Assembly (NCBI RefSeq): GCF_029223485.1
Contig: NZ_JARHTP010000008.1
Span: forward strand, 124,001 to 188,000
DNA: 64,000 nucleotides
Reading direction: 5' to 3'
Origin: Streptomyces coacervatus
GTDB taxonomy: Bacteria > Actinomycetota > Actinomycetes > Streptomycetales > Streptomycetaceae
Shown here: one piece after another, positions 45,184 through 54,288 of the stretch
How positions within the stretch are numbered: the first letter of the stretch is position 1
Layout of the letters: the number at the start of each line of letters is the position of its first letter
The notes under the pieces: model-generated
The model's database searches: none
The model's input: only the letters and a program-made list of their open reading frames with translations
What the model was told of the DNA's origin: nothing
Made by a program: the position numbers and the translations under genes

Positions 45184-45735
45184 TTACGGCTGCTGGGCGA
45201 CCCGGTCGGCCAGTGCCGCCGGCGGCTCGTCGTCCATCTCGAAGGCCATGGGGAAGGGCGCGTGTCCGGCCAGTCGGAACCAGCGGACCTTGCGGTGTTC
45301 CCTGAGCCTGCGTGCCGCGCCCACGGCGTCGTTGTGGAACCTCCGGGCCATCGGAACCCGCCGTACGGCCTCGGTCAGTTCGCCGGTCGCCGCCTCGCCG
45401 CCGGGTACCTCGCGCACCGCCTCCACCTGCTGCGCCTCCCCGAACACCGCGCGCAGCGCCTGGCTCAACTCGCTCTCGGCGACCTCCCGTTGCTCCTCCT
45501 CGGCCTGCCTGGCCGCGTGCGCGGCCTCGTACAGGACGATCGACGCGGCCGGGTCGAGGACGCCCGAGGTGGCGAGTTCCTGGGCCACTGAGGCCCTGCG
45601 CAGCAACTGCGCGTCGAGCGCGGCCCGGGCGGCGTCGATGCGGGCGTGCAGCCGGTCCAGGCGGCCCGCCGTCCAGCTCAGGTACAGGCCGATCGCGAGA
45701 AGGGCGACGAGGATCCAGATGAGGGTTGCGGTCAC
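45184..45735 (-). CDS. LemA-like membrane protein
   Basis: A 183-residue protein: one N-terminal membrane segment (about 2-20), then a helical region RLDRLHARIDAARAALDAQLLRR and a tail without known motifs. The layout resembles actinobacterial LemA-family or PIM-cluster-associated proteins. The GTG at 45735 is chosen; an upstream TTG is possible, and neither has a clear ribosome binding site. It lies between pimA and pdxS on the minus strand. Function unknown. Confidence 0.75.
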   Translation of the reverse strand: MTATLIWILVALLAIGLYLSWTAGRLDRLHARIDAARAALDAQLLRRASVAQELATSGVLDPAASIVLYEAAHAARQAEEEQREVAESELSQALRAVFGEAQQVEAVREVPGGEAATGELTEAVRRVPMARRFHNDAVGAARRLREHRKVRWFRLAGHAPFPMAFEMDDEPPAALADRVAQQP

Positions 45736-45802
45736 GGGCGGCAAGGTTAGCGGTGCGCCGAGGGGCCGTTGCGATCAGCTGCCGGCCGGGCCCCGTCCTC
45801 CA

Positions 45803-45820
45803 GAGCCTGGGAACAGGCTC
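45803..45820 (-). terminator. hairpin directly after pimA
   Basis: GAGCCTG and CAGGCTC (7 bp) surround GGAA and abut the pimA stop at 45821. It probably terminates the PIM operon. Confidence 0.6.
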
Positions 45821-46990
45821 TCAGTCCCGCGCCAGCCCCAACCGCGCCCGCAGCCCCGGCCCCCGCTCGTCCTCCGCCGCCGCGACCGCGGCCGCGCCCG
45901 CCGTCACCGTCTCGTAGACCGACAGGATGTCCGCCCCGACGGTCGACCAGTCGAAGCGGCGTACGTGGGCGCTCCCCCGCTCCCGCAGCTCGGCCCGGCG
46001 CTCCGGGTCCGCCAGCAGCCGCAGGGCCGCCTCGGCCAGTGCGTCGGAGTCCTCGTTGGCGAACAGCTCGCCCGCCGCGCCCTGGTCGAGGACCTGGGCG
46101 AAGGCGTCCAGGTCGGAGGCGAGGACCGGGGCGCCGGCGGACATGGCCTCGACGAGGATGATGCCGAAGCTCTCGCCGCCGGTGTTCGGCGCCACGTACA
46201 GGTCGACGCTGCGCAGGAAGCGGGCCTTGTCCTCGTCGCTGACCATGCCGAGGAACTGCACGCGTGAACGCAGTTCGGCGGGCAGCGACTCGACCGCCTC
46301 CTCCTCGTCCCCGCGCCCGGCGACCAGCAGCCGGGCCTGCGGCCGCTCGGCGAGGATCCTGGGCAGCGCCTTCATGAGCACCGGCAGGCCCTTGCGCGGC
46401 TCGTCGATGCGGCCGATGAAGCCGATGGTGTCGCCCTGCCACTCCGCCTTGGGCTTGGCCCGGGCGAAGAAGTCGACGTCGACGCCGTTCGGGATCACGA
46501 CCGCGTCGCCGCCGAGGTGTTCGACCAGCGTGCGGCGGGCGTACTCGCTCACCGCGATCCGGGCGCTGATCTTCTCCAGCGCCGCCTGAAGGATCGAGTA
46601 GGCGGCGATCATCGCCCGCGAGCGCGGGTTGGAGGTGTGGAAGGTCGCCACGATCGGGCCCGATGCCGCCCAGCAGGTCAGCAGGCCCAGCGACGGCGAG
46701 GTCGGCTCATGGATGTGGACGACGTCGAACTCGCCGTCGTGCAGCCAGCGCCGGACGCGGGCGGCGCTCAGGAAGCCGAAGTTCAGCCGGGCCACCGAGC
46801 CGTTGTACGGCACCGGGACCGCGCGGCCGGCCGAGACGACGTACGGCGGCAGAGGCGTGTCGTCGTCGGCGGGAGCCAGGACCGAGACCTCGTGCCCCAG
46901 CCGGATGAAGTACTCGGCGAGGTCACGGATGTGGAACTGGACGCCGCCCGGCACGTCCCAGGAGTACGGGCAGACGATGCCGATCCTCAC
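45821..46990 (-). CDS. pimA: phosphatidyl-myo-inositol mannosyltransferase PimA
   Basis: Transfers the first mannose from GDP-mannose to phosphatidylinositol at the inner membrane face. It has 389 residues of GT4/GT-B fold. The N-terminal loop CPYSWDVPGGVQFHIRDLA contacts the acceptor, VVHIHEPTSPS follows, and the donor site carries the EX7E motif in GGESFGIILVEAMSAG. GTG at 46990 overlaps the acyltransferase stop (GTGA). It is the last of the pgsA-acyltransferase-pimA unit. Confidence 0.95.
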   Translation of the reverse strand: MRIGIVCPYSWDVPGGVQFHIRDLAEYFIRLGHEVSVLAPADDDTPLPPYVVSAGRAVPVPYNGSVARLNFGFLSAARVRRWLHDGEFDVVHIHEPTSPSLGLLTCWAASGPIVATFHTSNPRSRAMIAAYSILQAALEKISARIAVSEYARRTLVEHLGGDAVVIPNGVDVDFFARAKPKAEWQGDTIGFIGRIDEPRKGLPVLMKALPRILAERPQARLLVAGRGDEEEAVESLPAELRSRVQFLGMVSDEDKARFLRSVDLYVAPNTGGESFGIILVEAMSAGAPVLASDLDAFAQVLDQGAAGELFANEDSDALAEAALRLLADPERRAELRERGSAHVRRFDWSTVGADILSVYETVTAGAAAVAAAEDERGPGLRARLGLARD

Positions 46991-47916
46991 GACACGCCCT
47001 TCTCGGGAGCTGGGGGTTTGTGCGCCGGATCGAGGTCCTTGAGCCACAAGCGCTGCAGCATGTGCCAGTCCTCCGGATGGTCGGCGATCCCGGTGGCGAA
47101 GGCATCGGCCAGCGCCTGTGTCATGACAGACGTCTTTTCGGCCCGGCTACCTGTCTCGGGTACCTCGACCGGGGGGTGCACACGCCCCTGCATGACGGGC
47201 GAGTCGTCGTACCAGAGCGTGACCGGCAGAAGCAGTGCGCCGGTCTGCTGGGCCAGGAGAGCGGGGCCCGCGGGCATCCGGGTGGCCTCGCCGAAGAACT
47301 CCACCTCGACGCCCGAGGACGACAGGTCGCGCTCGGCGACCAGGCAGACCAGGCCGCCGTCGCGCAGCCGCCGGGCCAGCGTGCCGAAGGCGGTGCCGCC
47401 GCTGTGCGGCAGGACCTCCATGCCGAGGCCCTCGCGGTAGGCGACGAAGCGGTCGTAGAGGGTTTCGGGCTTGAGGCGCTCGGCGACCGTCGTGAACGGC
47501 GTCTCGAGTTTCGTGGTGACCCAGGCGCCCGCGAGGTCCCAGTTGGCCATGTGCGGGAGCGCCAGGATGACGCCCTGGTCGGAGGCGATCCCGTCGGTGA
47601 GGTAGTGCACGTCCTTGGGGTCGAAGCCGCCCTTTATGCGCTCGGCGCTCCACGCCGGGAGCCGGAAGGACTCCATCCAGTAGCGCAGATACGAGCGCAT
47701 GCCCGCGCGCGAGAGCTCGGCCAGGCGCTCCGGGCTCGCGTCGGGCAGCACGCGCGCGTAGTTGCTCTCCAGGCGCTGCACGCCCTTGCCGCGCCGCTTC
47801 CAGGCCAGGTCGGCGATGGAGCGGCCGAGCCGTACGGCGGCCGGCTCCGGGAGCTTCTTGACAGTGCCCCAGCCGAGGCCGTACAGCGCGTCCGTCAGCT
47901 GATCGCGGAGGCTCAC
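46987..47916 (-). CDS. phosphatidylinositol mannoside acyltransferase (PatA-like)
   Basis: Adds a fatty acyl chain to the mannose of PIM1/PIM2. It has 309 residues of the LpxL/HtrB-type superfamily. HMANWDLAG gives the catalytic HX4D (H then D four residues later after N and W), and ERDLSSSGVEVEFFG follows. The GTG at 47916 overlaps the pgsA stop (GTGA). It matches the position of mycobacterial Rv2611c between pgsA1 and pimA. Confidence 0.92.
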   Translation of the reverse strand: MSLRDQLTDALYGLGWGTVKKLPEPAAVRLGRSIADLAWKRRGKGVQRLESNYARVLPDASPERLAELSRAGMRSYLRYWMESFRLPAWSAERIKGGFDPKDVHYLTDGIASDQGVILALPHMANWDLAGAWVTTKLETPFTTVAERLKPETLYDRFVAYREGLGMEVLPHSGGTAFGTLARRLRDGGLVCLVAERDLSSSGVEVEFFGEATRMPAGPALLAQQTGALLLPVTLWYDDSPVMQGRVHPPVEVPETGSRAEKTSVMTQALADAFATGIADHPEDWHMLQRLWLKDLDPAHKPPAPEKGVS

Positions 47917-48593
47917 TTCGCCGCCTCGCTCCCCTGGGAGGCGCTCTCCGGCGCGTCCGCCGCAGCCTCCGCCTCCGCCGACTCGCGACGGACGGTGACC
48001 ACCCGCTGGATCAGCGTCACCAGGCTGCCGACGGCGACGATCCACAGAGCGACCGGCAGCAGGTACTGGATGCCCGGCACACCGAACTTGTGCAGACCCG
48101 CGAACCCGGCCGCGACCAGCGAGATGACCAGGCGCTCGGCCCGCTCGACGAGACCGTTGACGGCGACCGGCAGGCCGATGGACTCGCCACGGGCCTTGGT
48201 GTACGACACCACCTGGCCACTGGCCAGGCAGAAGATGGACACGGCACACAAAACATTGTCGTCCCCGCCGCCCGCATACCAAAGGGCGAAGCCGCCGAAG
48301 ATCGCGCCGTCGGCCACCCGGTCGAGCGTGGAGTCCAGGAAGGCGCCCCAGCGGCTGCTGCGGCCCAGCTGGCGGGCCATGTTGCCGTCGACGAGGTCGG
48401 AGAACACGAACAGCGTGATCACGACCGTGCCCCAGAAGAACTCGCCCCGGGGGTAGAAGACCAGCGCGCCCGCCATCACCCCGGCGGTGCCGAGGAGCGT
48501 GACCGTGTCGGGGCTGACGCCCCGGCGGATGAGAAACGCGGCGAACGGCGTGAGGACACGCGTGAAGAATGCACGCGCGTACTTGTTCAGCAT
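47913..48593 (-). CDS. pgsA: phosphatidylinositol phosphate synthase (CDP-alcohol phosphotransferase)
   Basis: Makes phosphatidylinositol phosphate from CDP-diacylglycerol and inositol phosphate, the first PIM-pathway lipid. It has 226 residues and about six membrane segments. The CDP-alcohol phosphotransferase signature is complete: D66, D69, G70, A73, R74, G83, D87 and D91. ATG at 48593; the frame is open upstream without a start signal. It leads the PIM operon, divergent from the EF-G paralogue across a 282-bp gap. Confidence 0.94.
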   Translation of the reverse strand: MLNKYARAFFTRVLTPFAAFLIRRGVSPDTVTLLGTAGVMAGALVFYPRGEFFWGTVVITLFVFSDLVDGNMARQLGRSSRWGAFLDSTLDRVADGAIFGGFALWYAGGGDDNVLCAVSIFCLASGQVVSYTKARGESIGLPVAVNGLVERAERLVISLVAAGFAGLHKFGVPGIQYLLPVALWIVAVGSLVTLIQRVVTVRRESAEAEAAADAPESASQGSEAAK

Positions 48594-48875
48594 GGCCTTC
48601 CCGACGGTCGGTGTGGCCGAGGCCCCTGCTGGCCTCCGGCTGGCCCATCGTAGCCACGCGCGCGCATGTGCGACTGCCGGGCACCCGGACGTCTGTGCGG
48701 AGATCCGGCGGATGGCCCGGGGCGACGGCGGGCTGCGCGATCGCGTCCGTCGTATGGACGCACCGTGACGGGAGTGGAAAGCTCGAAGGACCGCGGGCGT
48801 CATCGGAGCCGCCACCGCACGCGGCCCGGCATGCCCGCGCCCACAGTGACCTCACCGTGCACGGGAGGCAAGGCC

Positions 48876-51074
48876 ATGGGCGACAAGGCAAACGCACACC
48901 CCGGAGCCGCCGGCAGGGCAACAGCGGCCGACCACCCCGCGTCCGTACGGAATGTGGTGCTGGTCGGCCACAGCGGATCGGGCAAGACGACATTGGTGGA
49001 AGCTCTCGCACTCACCGCGGGAGCAGTGAACCGGGCGGGCCGCGTGGAGGACGGCGGCACAGTCTCCGACTACGACGAGATCGAACACCGGCAGCAACGC
49101 TCGGTGCAGCTGTCCCTGGTACCGGTCGAATGGGACGGCATCAAGGTCAATCTTCTCGACACCCCCGGATACGCCGACTTCGTCGGGGAGCTGAGGGCCG
49201 GTCTGCGAGCGGCGGACGCGGCCCTTTTCGTCGTCTCGGCCTCCGACGGCGTGGACGGCTCGACCCGCATGGTGTGGGAGGAGTGCGCGGCCGTCGGCAT
49301 GCCCCGGGCGATCGTCGTCACCCACCTGGAGGCCGCCCGGGCGGACTTCGAGGAGATGACACGGATCTGCGCGGAGGCCTTCGGCGGGGACGACCCCGAC
49401 GCCGTGATCCCGCTGTACCTGCCGCTGCACGGCCCCCAGGGGCCCGACGGGCACGCGCCCGTGACCGGGCTGATCGGACTGCTGACCCAGAAGCTGTTCG
49501 ACTACGCGTCCGGGGAGCGCAAGGAGTCCGAGCCGGGCGCGGACCAGCTGCCGGAGATCGACGAGGCCCGCAACCGGCTGATCGAGGGGATCATCTCGGA
49601 GAGCGAGGACGAGACCCTCATGGACCGCTACCTCGGCGGCGAGCAGATCGACGTCAAGACGCTCATCGAGGACCTGGAGCGGGCCGTCGCGCGCGGGGTC
49701 TTCTTCCCGGTCCTGGCCGCCGCCCCCGCGGCCGAGGGCGCCCGTCAGGGGCTCGGCACGGTCGAGTTGCTCGAGCTGGTCACCGGCGGTTTCCCCACCC
49801 CCCTGGAGCGCGAGGCACCCGGGGTCACCACGGTCGACGGCAAGTCGCGCGAGCTGAAGCTGTGCGACCCGGACGGGCCGCTGGTCGCCGAGGTCGTGAA
49901 GACGGCCTCCGACCCGTACGTCGGCCGGGTCTCGCTGGTGCGGGTCTTCTCCGGCACGCTGCGCCCCGACGAGACGGTCCATGTCTCCGGGCACGGGCTC
50001 GCGGACCGCGGGCACGAGGACCACGACGTCGACGAGCGGATCGGCGCCCTGTCGGCGCCCTTCGGCAAGCAGCAGCGGACGCTGACGCACTGCATCGCCG
50101 GCGACCTCGCGTGCGTGGCGAAGCTCAACCGCGCTGAGACCGGCGACACTCTCTCGGCCAAGGACGACCCGCTCCTCATGGAGCCGTGGCAGATGCCCGA
50201 CCCGCTGCTGCCACTCGCCATCCAGGCGCACAGCAAGGCGGACGAGGACAAGCTCTCGCAGGGCCTTTCCCGGCTGGTCGCCGAGGATCCGACCATGCGG
50301 CTCGAACAGAACCAGGACACCCACCAGGTGGTGCTGTGGTGCCTGGGCGAGGCACACGCCGACGTCGCGTTGGAACGGCTGCGCAGCCGCTACGGCGTAC
50401 AGGTCGACGTGATCCCGCACAAGGTCTCCCTCCGGGAGACGTTCGCGAACAAGGCGGGCGGGCGCGGGCGGCATGTGAAGCAGTCCGGCGGACACGGGCA
50501 GTACGCGATCTGCGAGATCGAGGTGGAGCCGCTGCCGGGCGGTTCGGGCATCGAGTTCGTCGACAAGGTCGTCGGCGGTGCGGTGCCGCGGCAGTTCATC
50601 CCGTCCGTCGAGAAGGGCGTAAGGTCCCAGGCGGCCAAGGGAGTTGCCGCGGGCTATCCGCTCATCGACGTCCGCGTGACCCTGCTGGACGGCAAGGCGC
50701 ACTCCGTGGACTCCTCGGACGCGGCCTTCCAGACGGCCGGCGCGCTGGCGCTGCGGGAGGCGGCGGCCGACGTGAAGATCCACCTGCTGGAACCGGTGGC
50801 GGAGGTGACCATCCTGGTCGGCGACGACTACGTGGGCGCCGTGATGAGCGACCTGTCCGGACGGCGCGGCCGGGTGCTGGGCACGGAGCAGACCACCGGC
50901 AACCGGACGCTCGTACGGGCCGAGGTGCCCGAGATCGAGATCGGACGGTACGCCGTGGACCTGCGCTCCCTCTCGCACGGCACCGCCCGCTTCAACCGCT
51001 CCTACGCACGGCACGAGCCGATGCCGCCGCAGATCGCAGAAAGGATCCGTGAAGAAGCGCCCGACGCCTCGTAG
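48876..51074 (+). CDS. elongation factor G-like protein (EF-G2/FusA2 type)
   Basis: A 732-residue EF-G paralogue with all five EF-G domains. P-loop GHSGSGKT is at 31-38 and DTPG at 95-98. The guanine-recognition NKxD motif is replaced by THLE (149-152), and the usual T of the switch I RGIT motif is absent (QRSVQLSL). Domain IV contains SGGHGQYA, and domain V ends with SHGTARFNRSYARHEPMP. The role of such paralogues is not settled and they are not essential EF-G. ATG at 48876 after GGGAGG. The terminator hairpin begins inside the last codons. Confidence 0.9.
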   Translation: MGDKANAHPGAAGRATAADHPASVRNVVLVGHSGSGKTTLVEALALTAGAVNRAGRVEDGGTVSDYDEIEHRQQRSVQLSLVPVEWDGIKVNLLDTPGYADFVGELRAGLRAADAALFVVSASDGVDGSTRMVWEECAAVGMPRAIVVTHLEAARADFEEMTRICAEAFGGDDPDAVIPLYLPLHGPQGPDGHAPVTGLIGLLTQKLFDYASGERKESEPGADQLPEIDEARNRLIEGIISESEDETLMDRYLGGEQIDVKTLIEDLERAVARGVFFPVLAAAPAAEGARQGLGTVELLELVTGGFPTPLEREAPGVTTVDGKSRELKLCDPDGPLVAEVVKTASDPYVGRVSLVRVFSGTLRPDETVHVSGHGLADRGHEDHDVDERIGALSAPFGKQQRTLTHCIAGDLACVAKLNRAETGDTLSAKDDPLLMEPWQMPDPLLPLAIQAHSKADEDKLSQGLSRLVAEDPTMRLEQNQDTHQVVLWCLGEAHADVALERLRSRYGVQVDVIPHKVSLRETFANKAGGRGRHVKQSGGHGQYAICEIEVEPLPGGSGIEFVDKVVGGAVPRQFIPSVEKGVRSQAAKGVAAGYPLIDVRVTLLDGKAHSVDSSDAAFQTAGALALREAAADVKIHLLEPVAEVTILVGDDYVGAVMSDLSGRRGRVLGTEQTTGNRTLVRAEVPEIEIGRYAVDLRSLSHGTARFNRSYARHEPMPPQIAERIREEAPDAS

Positions 51075-51091
51075 TCGGCGACGGGCGCTTC
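51054..51091 (+). terminator. terminator overlapping the end of the EF-G-like gene
   Basis: GAAGCGCCCG (51054-51063) pairs with CGGGCGCTTC (51082-51091). An inner CGAC/GTCG pairing extends the stem across the TAG stop. Confidence 0.75.
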
Positions 51092-51310
51092 CAAGTCGCT
51101 TCTGTGGAACGCTCCCCTCCAAGTCGGCGGCCGGCCGAAGCCTGAAAGAGGTGCCTTCGGCCGTCCGCCGACGAATGTCGGTGCCTGCGGATACGCTGAT
51201 GCCCTGATCAAGTTGGCGCGGGATCACCGTGGCGACCTGATCAACAGGTGTGCGGAGCAAGGAAGTCGGGAAAGCCGCAGGAGCGAGGTCGGCGGCGATC
51301 GGGGGCGGGA

Positions 51311-52972
51311 ATGACCGTTGAGAGCGGCTACGGGGACATCTTCGGCCCGCAGGTGCCGCGCACGGGCAACGAGGGCCAGACGGCGACGTTCGCGCTGGCC
51401 TCGGCGGCCTACCGGGACAATCCGGTCGCGGACATCAAGAAGGCCGACAACGAGTGGCATCAGACCACCGTGAAACCCGGCCTGAAGTGGGCAAAGATAT
51501 TTCGGCCCAACCTGGGTGAGGCCTTCTCCCGTGCGGTGGCGGACCGCATGGTGGGTTCAGGCCGCAAGCCGCTCATCCAGTCCTTCGGCGCCGAGCCCCC
51601 GGTCGTCGTCGAGCACTGCCTGGCCGCGAACAACATCCGCAAGGACCGGGACAATCTGCTGAGCATCGTCATGGTGCTGTGCGGTCTGCTGTTCCTGCCC
51701 GGACTCCTCGTCTGGCTGCTGGTCTTCCAGATCCGTACGACGCTCGCCAAGCGTGACGACAAGCGGGCCGGCGCCCTGGCCACCACCCTGCTGGTGGGGG
51801 TGGGCGCCGTGGCCGTCATCTTTCTGATCCGCATGCCGTTCACGGGCTTCTGGGCCTGGTATGCGCGAGCCTCGGTGATCATGCCCGTCATCGGCTGGTT
51901 CTGGGCGAAGCAGATCTGCGAGCGCACGGCGAAGGATCTGCGGGGGCGCTGGGACAGCCTGCTGGCCGGCAGCAGCATCGGGGCCAAGGTGCCCGAGGCG
52001 GTGCCGACCAGCCCCGGCGAGACGAAGGCGGACCAGCTGCGCCAGTCCCTGGCCAAGCTGAGCGCCGAGCAGCAGTCCAACTCCGTGTTCTACGCCGGCC
52101 CGAAGGGCATCCTCGGCATGGGCACACGCTGGGGCAGCTGGCAGCTGGCGGAGGACCTGGTGGCGGCCGACCCCACCCGGGAGATCCACCCCTTCCGCAG
52201 CTGGGACGTCATCCGGTCGATCCACGACCAGCTGCGCATGCTGGAGCGCAACACGCTCAACACCGGCGGCTTCCCGACCCCCTCCGTACGGCACTGGATC
52301 GTCACACCGATCGGGGAGGGCGCGACGGCGGTGTCCCGGCCGGAGGGCACGGACGTGGACGCGTACCAGGTCAAGTCCCACGCGATACAGGACATCTGCA
52401 ACAAGCAGCAGTTCGGCGCGGGCGACCGGCACTACCTGGGCGTGCAGTGGACGCTGTGGGACGGGCAGCTGGTCATCACCATGATGATCACGGTGACCGT
52501 GCTGCACGAGACGCTGCGCATCGAGGTCACCGGGCATGCGCTCGGCCCCGTGAACTCCCTGTTCACCAGCAAGCCCGAGGCTCCCACGAAGGAAGTCCAG
52601 AAGTCGTTCAAGCCGTGGGAGACCCGGAAGGTGAACCTGCCGCTGGTCGACAGCGACGAGGTGGTACGGCTGGCCGTCCGCGCCCCGATCTCCTGGTACC
52701 CGCCCCTGCTGAACTGGCTCGGCGGCACGATAGCCCTGCCCGAGCCCTTCGGCCTCCGGCACGCCTGGGCCGACCAGCCCTGGCGCCACCGCTTCATGGC
52801 GGACGACGCACTGCGGGCGGCCACACCGGTGCTGCGGGTTGTACATGCCGCGGCCATACGGGTGCTGGAGGAGAACGGCGTGGACACCGAGAAGTTCGGT
52901 ACGAGGTCGGCGTTCCTGTCGACGGCTGTGCAGGACCCGATGCCGCGCAAGGCCGACGTGTACGACGCGTAG
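51311..52972 (+). CDS. conserved-type membrane protein, function unknown
   Basis: A 553-residue protein that I do not recognise. A soluble N-terminus of about 110 residues is followed by two or three membrane segments between about 118 and 200 (VMVLCGLLFLPGLLVWLLVF; ATTLLVGVGAVAVIFLI; IMPVIGWFWAK). A long soluble C-terminal region follows without known motifs; it has another hydrophobic stretch around LVITMMITVTVLHETL. The ATG at 51311 is chosen for MTVESGYGDIFG. It stands alone between the EF-G-like gene and the convergent HIT gene, which begins 4 bases after its stop. Confidence 0.8.
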   Translation: MTVESGYGDIFGPQVPRTGNEGQTATFALASAAYRDNPVADIKKADNEWHQTTVKPGLKWAKIFRPNLGEAFSRAVADRMVGSGRKPLIQSFGAEPPVVVEHCLAANNIRKDRDNLLSIVMVLCGLLFLPGLLVWLLVFQIRTTLAKRDDKRAGALATTLLVGVGAVAVIFLIRMPFTGFWAWYARASVIMPVIGWFWAKQICERTAKDLRGRWDSLLAGSSIGAKVPEAVPTSPGETKADQLRQSLAKLSAEQQSNSVFYAGPKGILGMGTRWGSWQLAEDLVAADPTREIHPFRSWDVIRSIHDQLRMLERNTLNTGGFPTPSVRHWIVTPIGEGATAVSRPEGTDVDAYQVKSHAIQDICNKQQFGAGDRHYLGVQWTLWDGQLVITMMITVTVLHETLRIEVTGHALGPVNSLFTSKPEAPTKEVQKSFKPWETRKVNLPLVDSDEVVRLAVRAPISWYPPLLNWLGGTIALPEPFGLRHAWADQPWRHRFMADDALRAATPVLRVVHAAAIRVLEENGVDTEKFGTRSAFLSTAVQDPMPRKADVYDA

Positions 52973-52975
52973 CGG

Positions 52976-53521
52976 TTACGAGGGCCAGGCCTCCGCCAGC
53001 ATCTTCCTCGTGTCCGCCAGCAGCTGCGGCAGCACCCTGGTGTGGCCGACGACCGGCATGAAGTTCGTGTCGCCGCCCCAGCGCGGGACGATGTGCTGAT
53101 GGAGGTGGGCCGCGATGCCCGCGCCGGCGACCGTGCCCTGGTTCATGCCGATGTTGAAGCCGTGGGCGCCGGAGGCAGTGCGCAGGGCCGTCATGGCCTG
53201 CTTGGTCAGGGCGGCGAGCTCGACGGTCTCGGCGTCCGTGAGGTCCGTGTAGTCGGCGACGTGGCGGTAGGGGACGACCATGAGGTGGCCGCCGTTGTAC
53301 GGATACAGGTTGAGCACGGCGTAGACCTGCTCACCGCGCCGGACGATCAGTCCATCCTCGTCGGACTTGGCCGGGATGGAGCAGAAGGGGCAGCCGTCCT
53401 CGGCACCGGGGCCGGTCGGCTTGTTCTCGCCCTGGATGTAGGCCATCCGGTGGGGCGTCCACAGGCGCTGGAAGGCGTCCTGGACCCCCACACCCAACTG
53501 CTGCTCCGGCTCACTCGTCAT
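52976..53521 (-). CDS. HIT-family hydrolase/phosphorylase (Ap4A phosphorylase-like)
   Basis: A 181-residue HIT protein. CPFCSIP gives two cysteines of a likely zinc site, and the catalytic histidine triad lies in HLHQHIVPRW. Its mycobacterial counterpart Rv2613c, which sits between thrS and pgsA1, is an Ap4A phosphorylase, so a similar role is likely. ATG at 53521 (MTSEPEQQ) is chosen; ATG at 53533 adds four residues. It is downstream of thrS but separated from it here by the channel gene. Confidence 0.92.
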   Translation of the reverse strand: MTSEPEQQLGVGVQDAFQRLWTPHRMAYIQGENKPTGPGAEDGCPFCSIPAKSDEDGLIVRRGEQVYAVLNLYPYNGGHLMVVPYRHVADYTDLTDAETVELAALTKQAMTALRTASGAHGFNIGMNQGTVAGAGIAAHLHQHIVPRWGGDTNFMPVVGHTRVLPQLLADTRKMLAEAWPS

Positions 53522-53600
53522 GCAATGCAGCATATGGCGTCGCCCGTTCGCGGCGTGTCGGCGGGGTTGTGGGATCGGCCCGCCGGGCGAAGCTGGGGCC

Positions 53601-54257
53601 GTGGACGATGACAGTCGAGCGGTCCGCTGGCAGCAGCGCACCGAGCTTCCGCTTGCGTTGGCTTCGCTGGCCTTCCTCGCCTCGTACGCGGTGCGGGTCC
53701 TGGCTCCCGGCCTGCACGACGTATGGCAGGACCTGAGTCTCGCGGTGCTGCTGGCCGCCTGGGCGCTGTTCGCCATCGACTATGCGGTGTGCTGGCGGCT
53801 GAGCGGGCAGCGGCTGCGCTTCGTACGGACGCACAAGCAGGACACGCTGGTTCTGCTGCTCCCGCTGTTGCGCCCACTGCGGATCGTCAAGGTCTACGAG
53901 GCCATGCAGCGGCGGCACGGCAAACCCCGGCTCGCCCTGCACGCGCGCGTGATCGCGTACTCCGGGCTGGCGACGGTGCTGCTCGGTTTCGCCGGCGCCC
54001 TCGCCGTCTACCAGCAGGAGCGCGGGGCGCCGGGCGCGAGCATGAAGACGTTCGGCGACGCCCTGTGGTGGACCTGCGAGACCCTCACAACCGTCGGCTA
54101 CGGAGACATCACGCCGGTGACAGGACCGGGGCGGTTGATCGCGGTCGGGATGATGGCCATCGGCCTCGCGCTGCTCGGCTCGGTGACCGGCACCTTCGCC
54201 TCCTGGCTGCTGCAGGTGTTCTCCCGGGAGGACGACGAAAGGCCCCCGGGAAGCTGA
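53601..54257 (+). CDS. voltage-gated-type potassium channel protein
   Basis: A 218-residue ion channel with hydrophobic segments at about 17-36, 46-66, 81-94, 116-138 and 172-205. A pore loop carries the selectivity filter TTVGYGD at 163-169. The segment RPLRIVKVYEAMQRR has spaced arginines like a shortened S4 voltage sensor. GTG at 53601 is chosen. The longer frame back to 53520 gives an Arg/Cys-rich stretch that looks non-coding. It lies between HIT and thrS on the opposite strand. Confidence 0.88.
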   Translation: MDDDSRAVRWQQRTELPLALASLAFLASYAVRVLAPGLHDVWQDLSLAVLLAAWALFAIDYAVCWRLSGQRLRFVRTHKQDTLVLLLPLLRPLRIVKVYEAMQRRHGKPRLALHARVIAYSGLATVLLGFAGALAVYQQERGAPGASMKTFGDALWWTCETLTTVGYGDITPVTGPGRLIAVGMMAIGLALLGSVTGTFASWLLQVFSREDDERPPGS

Positions 54258-54270
54258 CCTCCCGAGGGCC
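54241..54270. terminator. hairpin between channel gene and thrS
   Basis: GGCCCCCGGGA (54241-54251) pairs with TCCCGAGGGCC (54260-54270) with one mismatch. It spans the channel stop and lies 18 bases past the thrS stop, so it can serve both. Confidence 0.75.
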
Positions 54271-54288
54271 TCCGTACAAGGCGATGGA

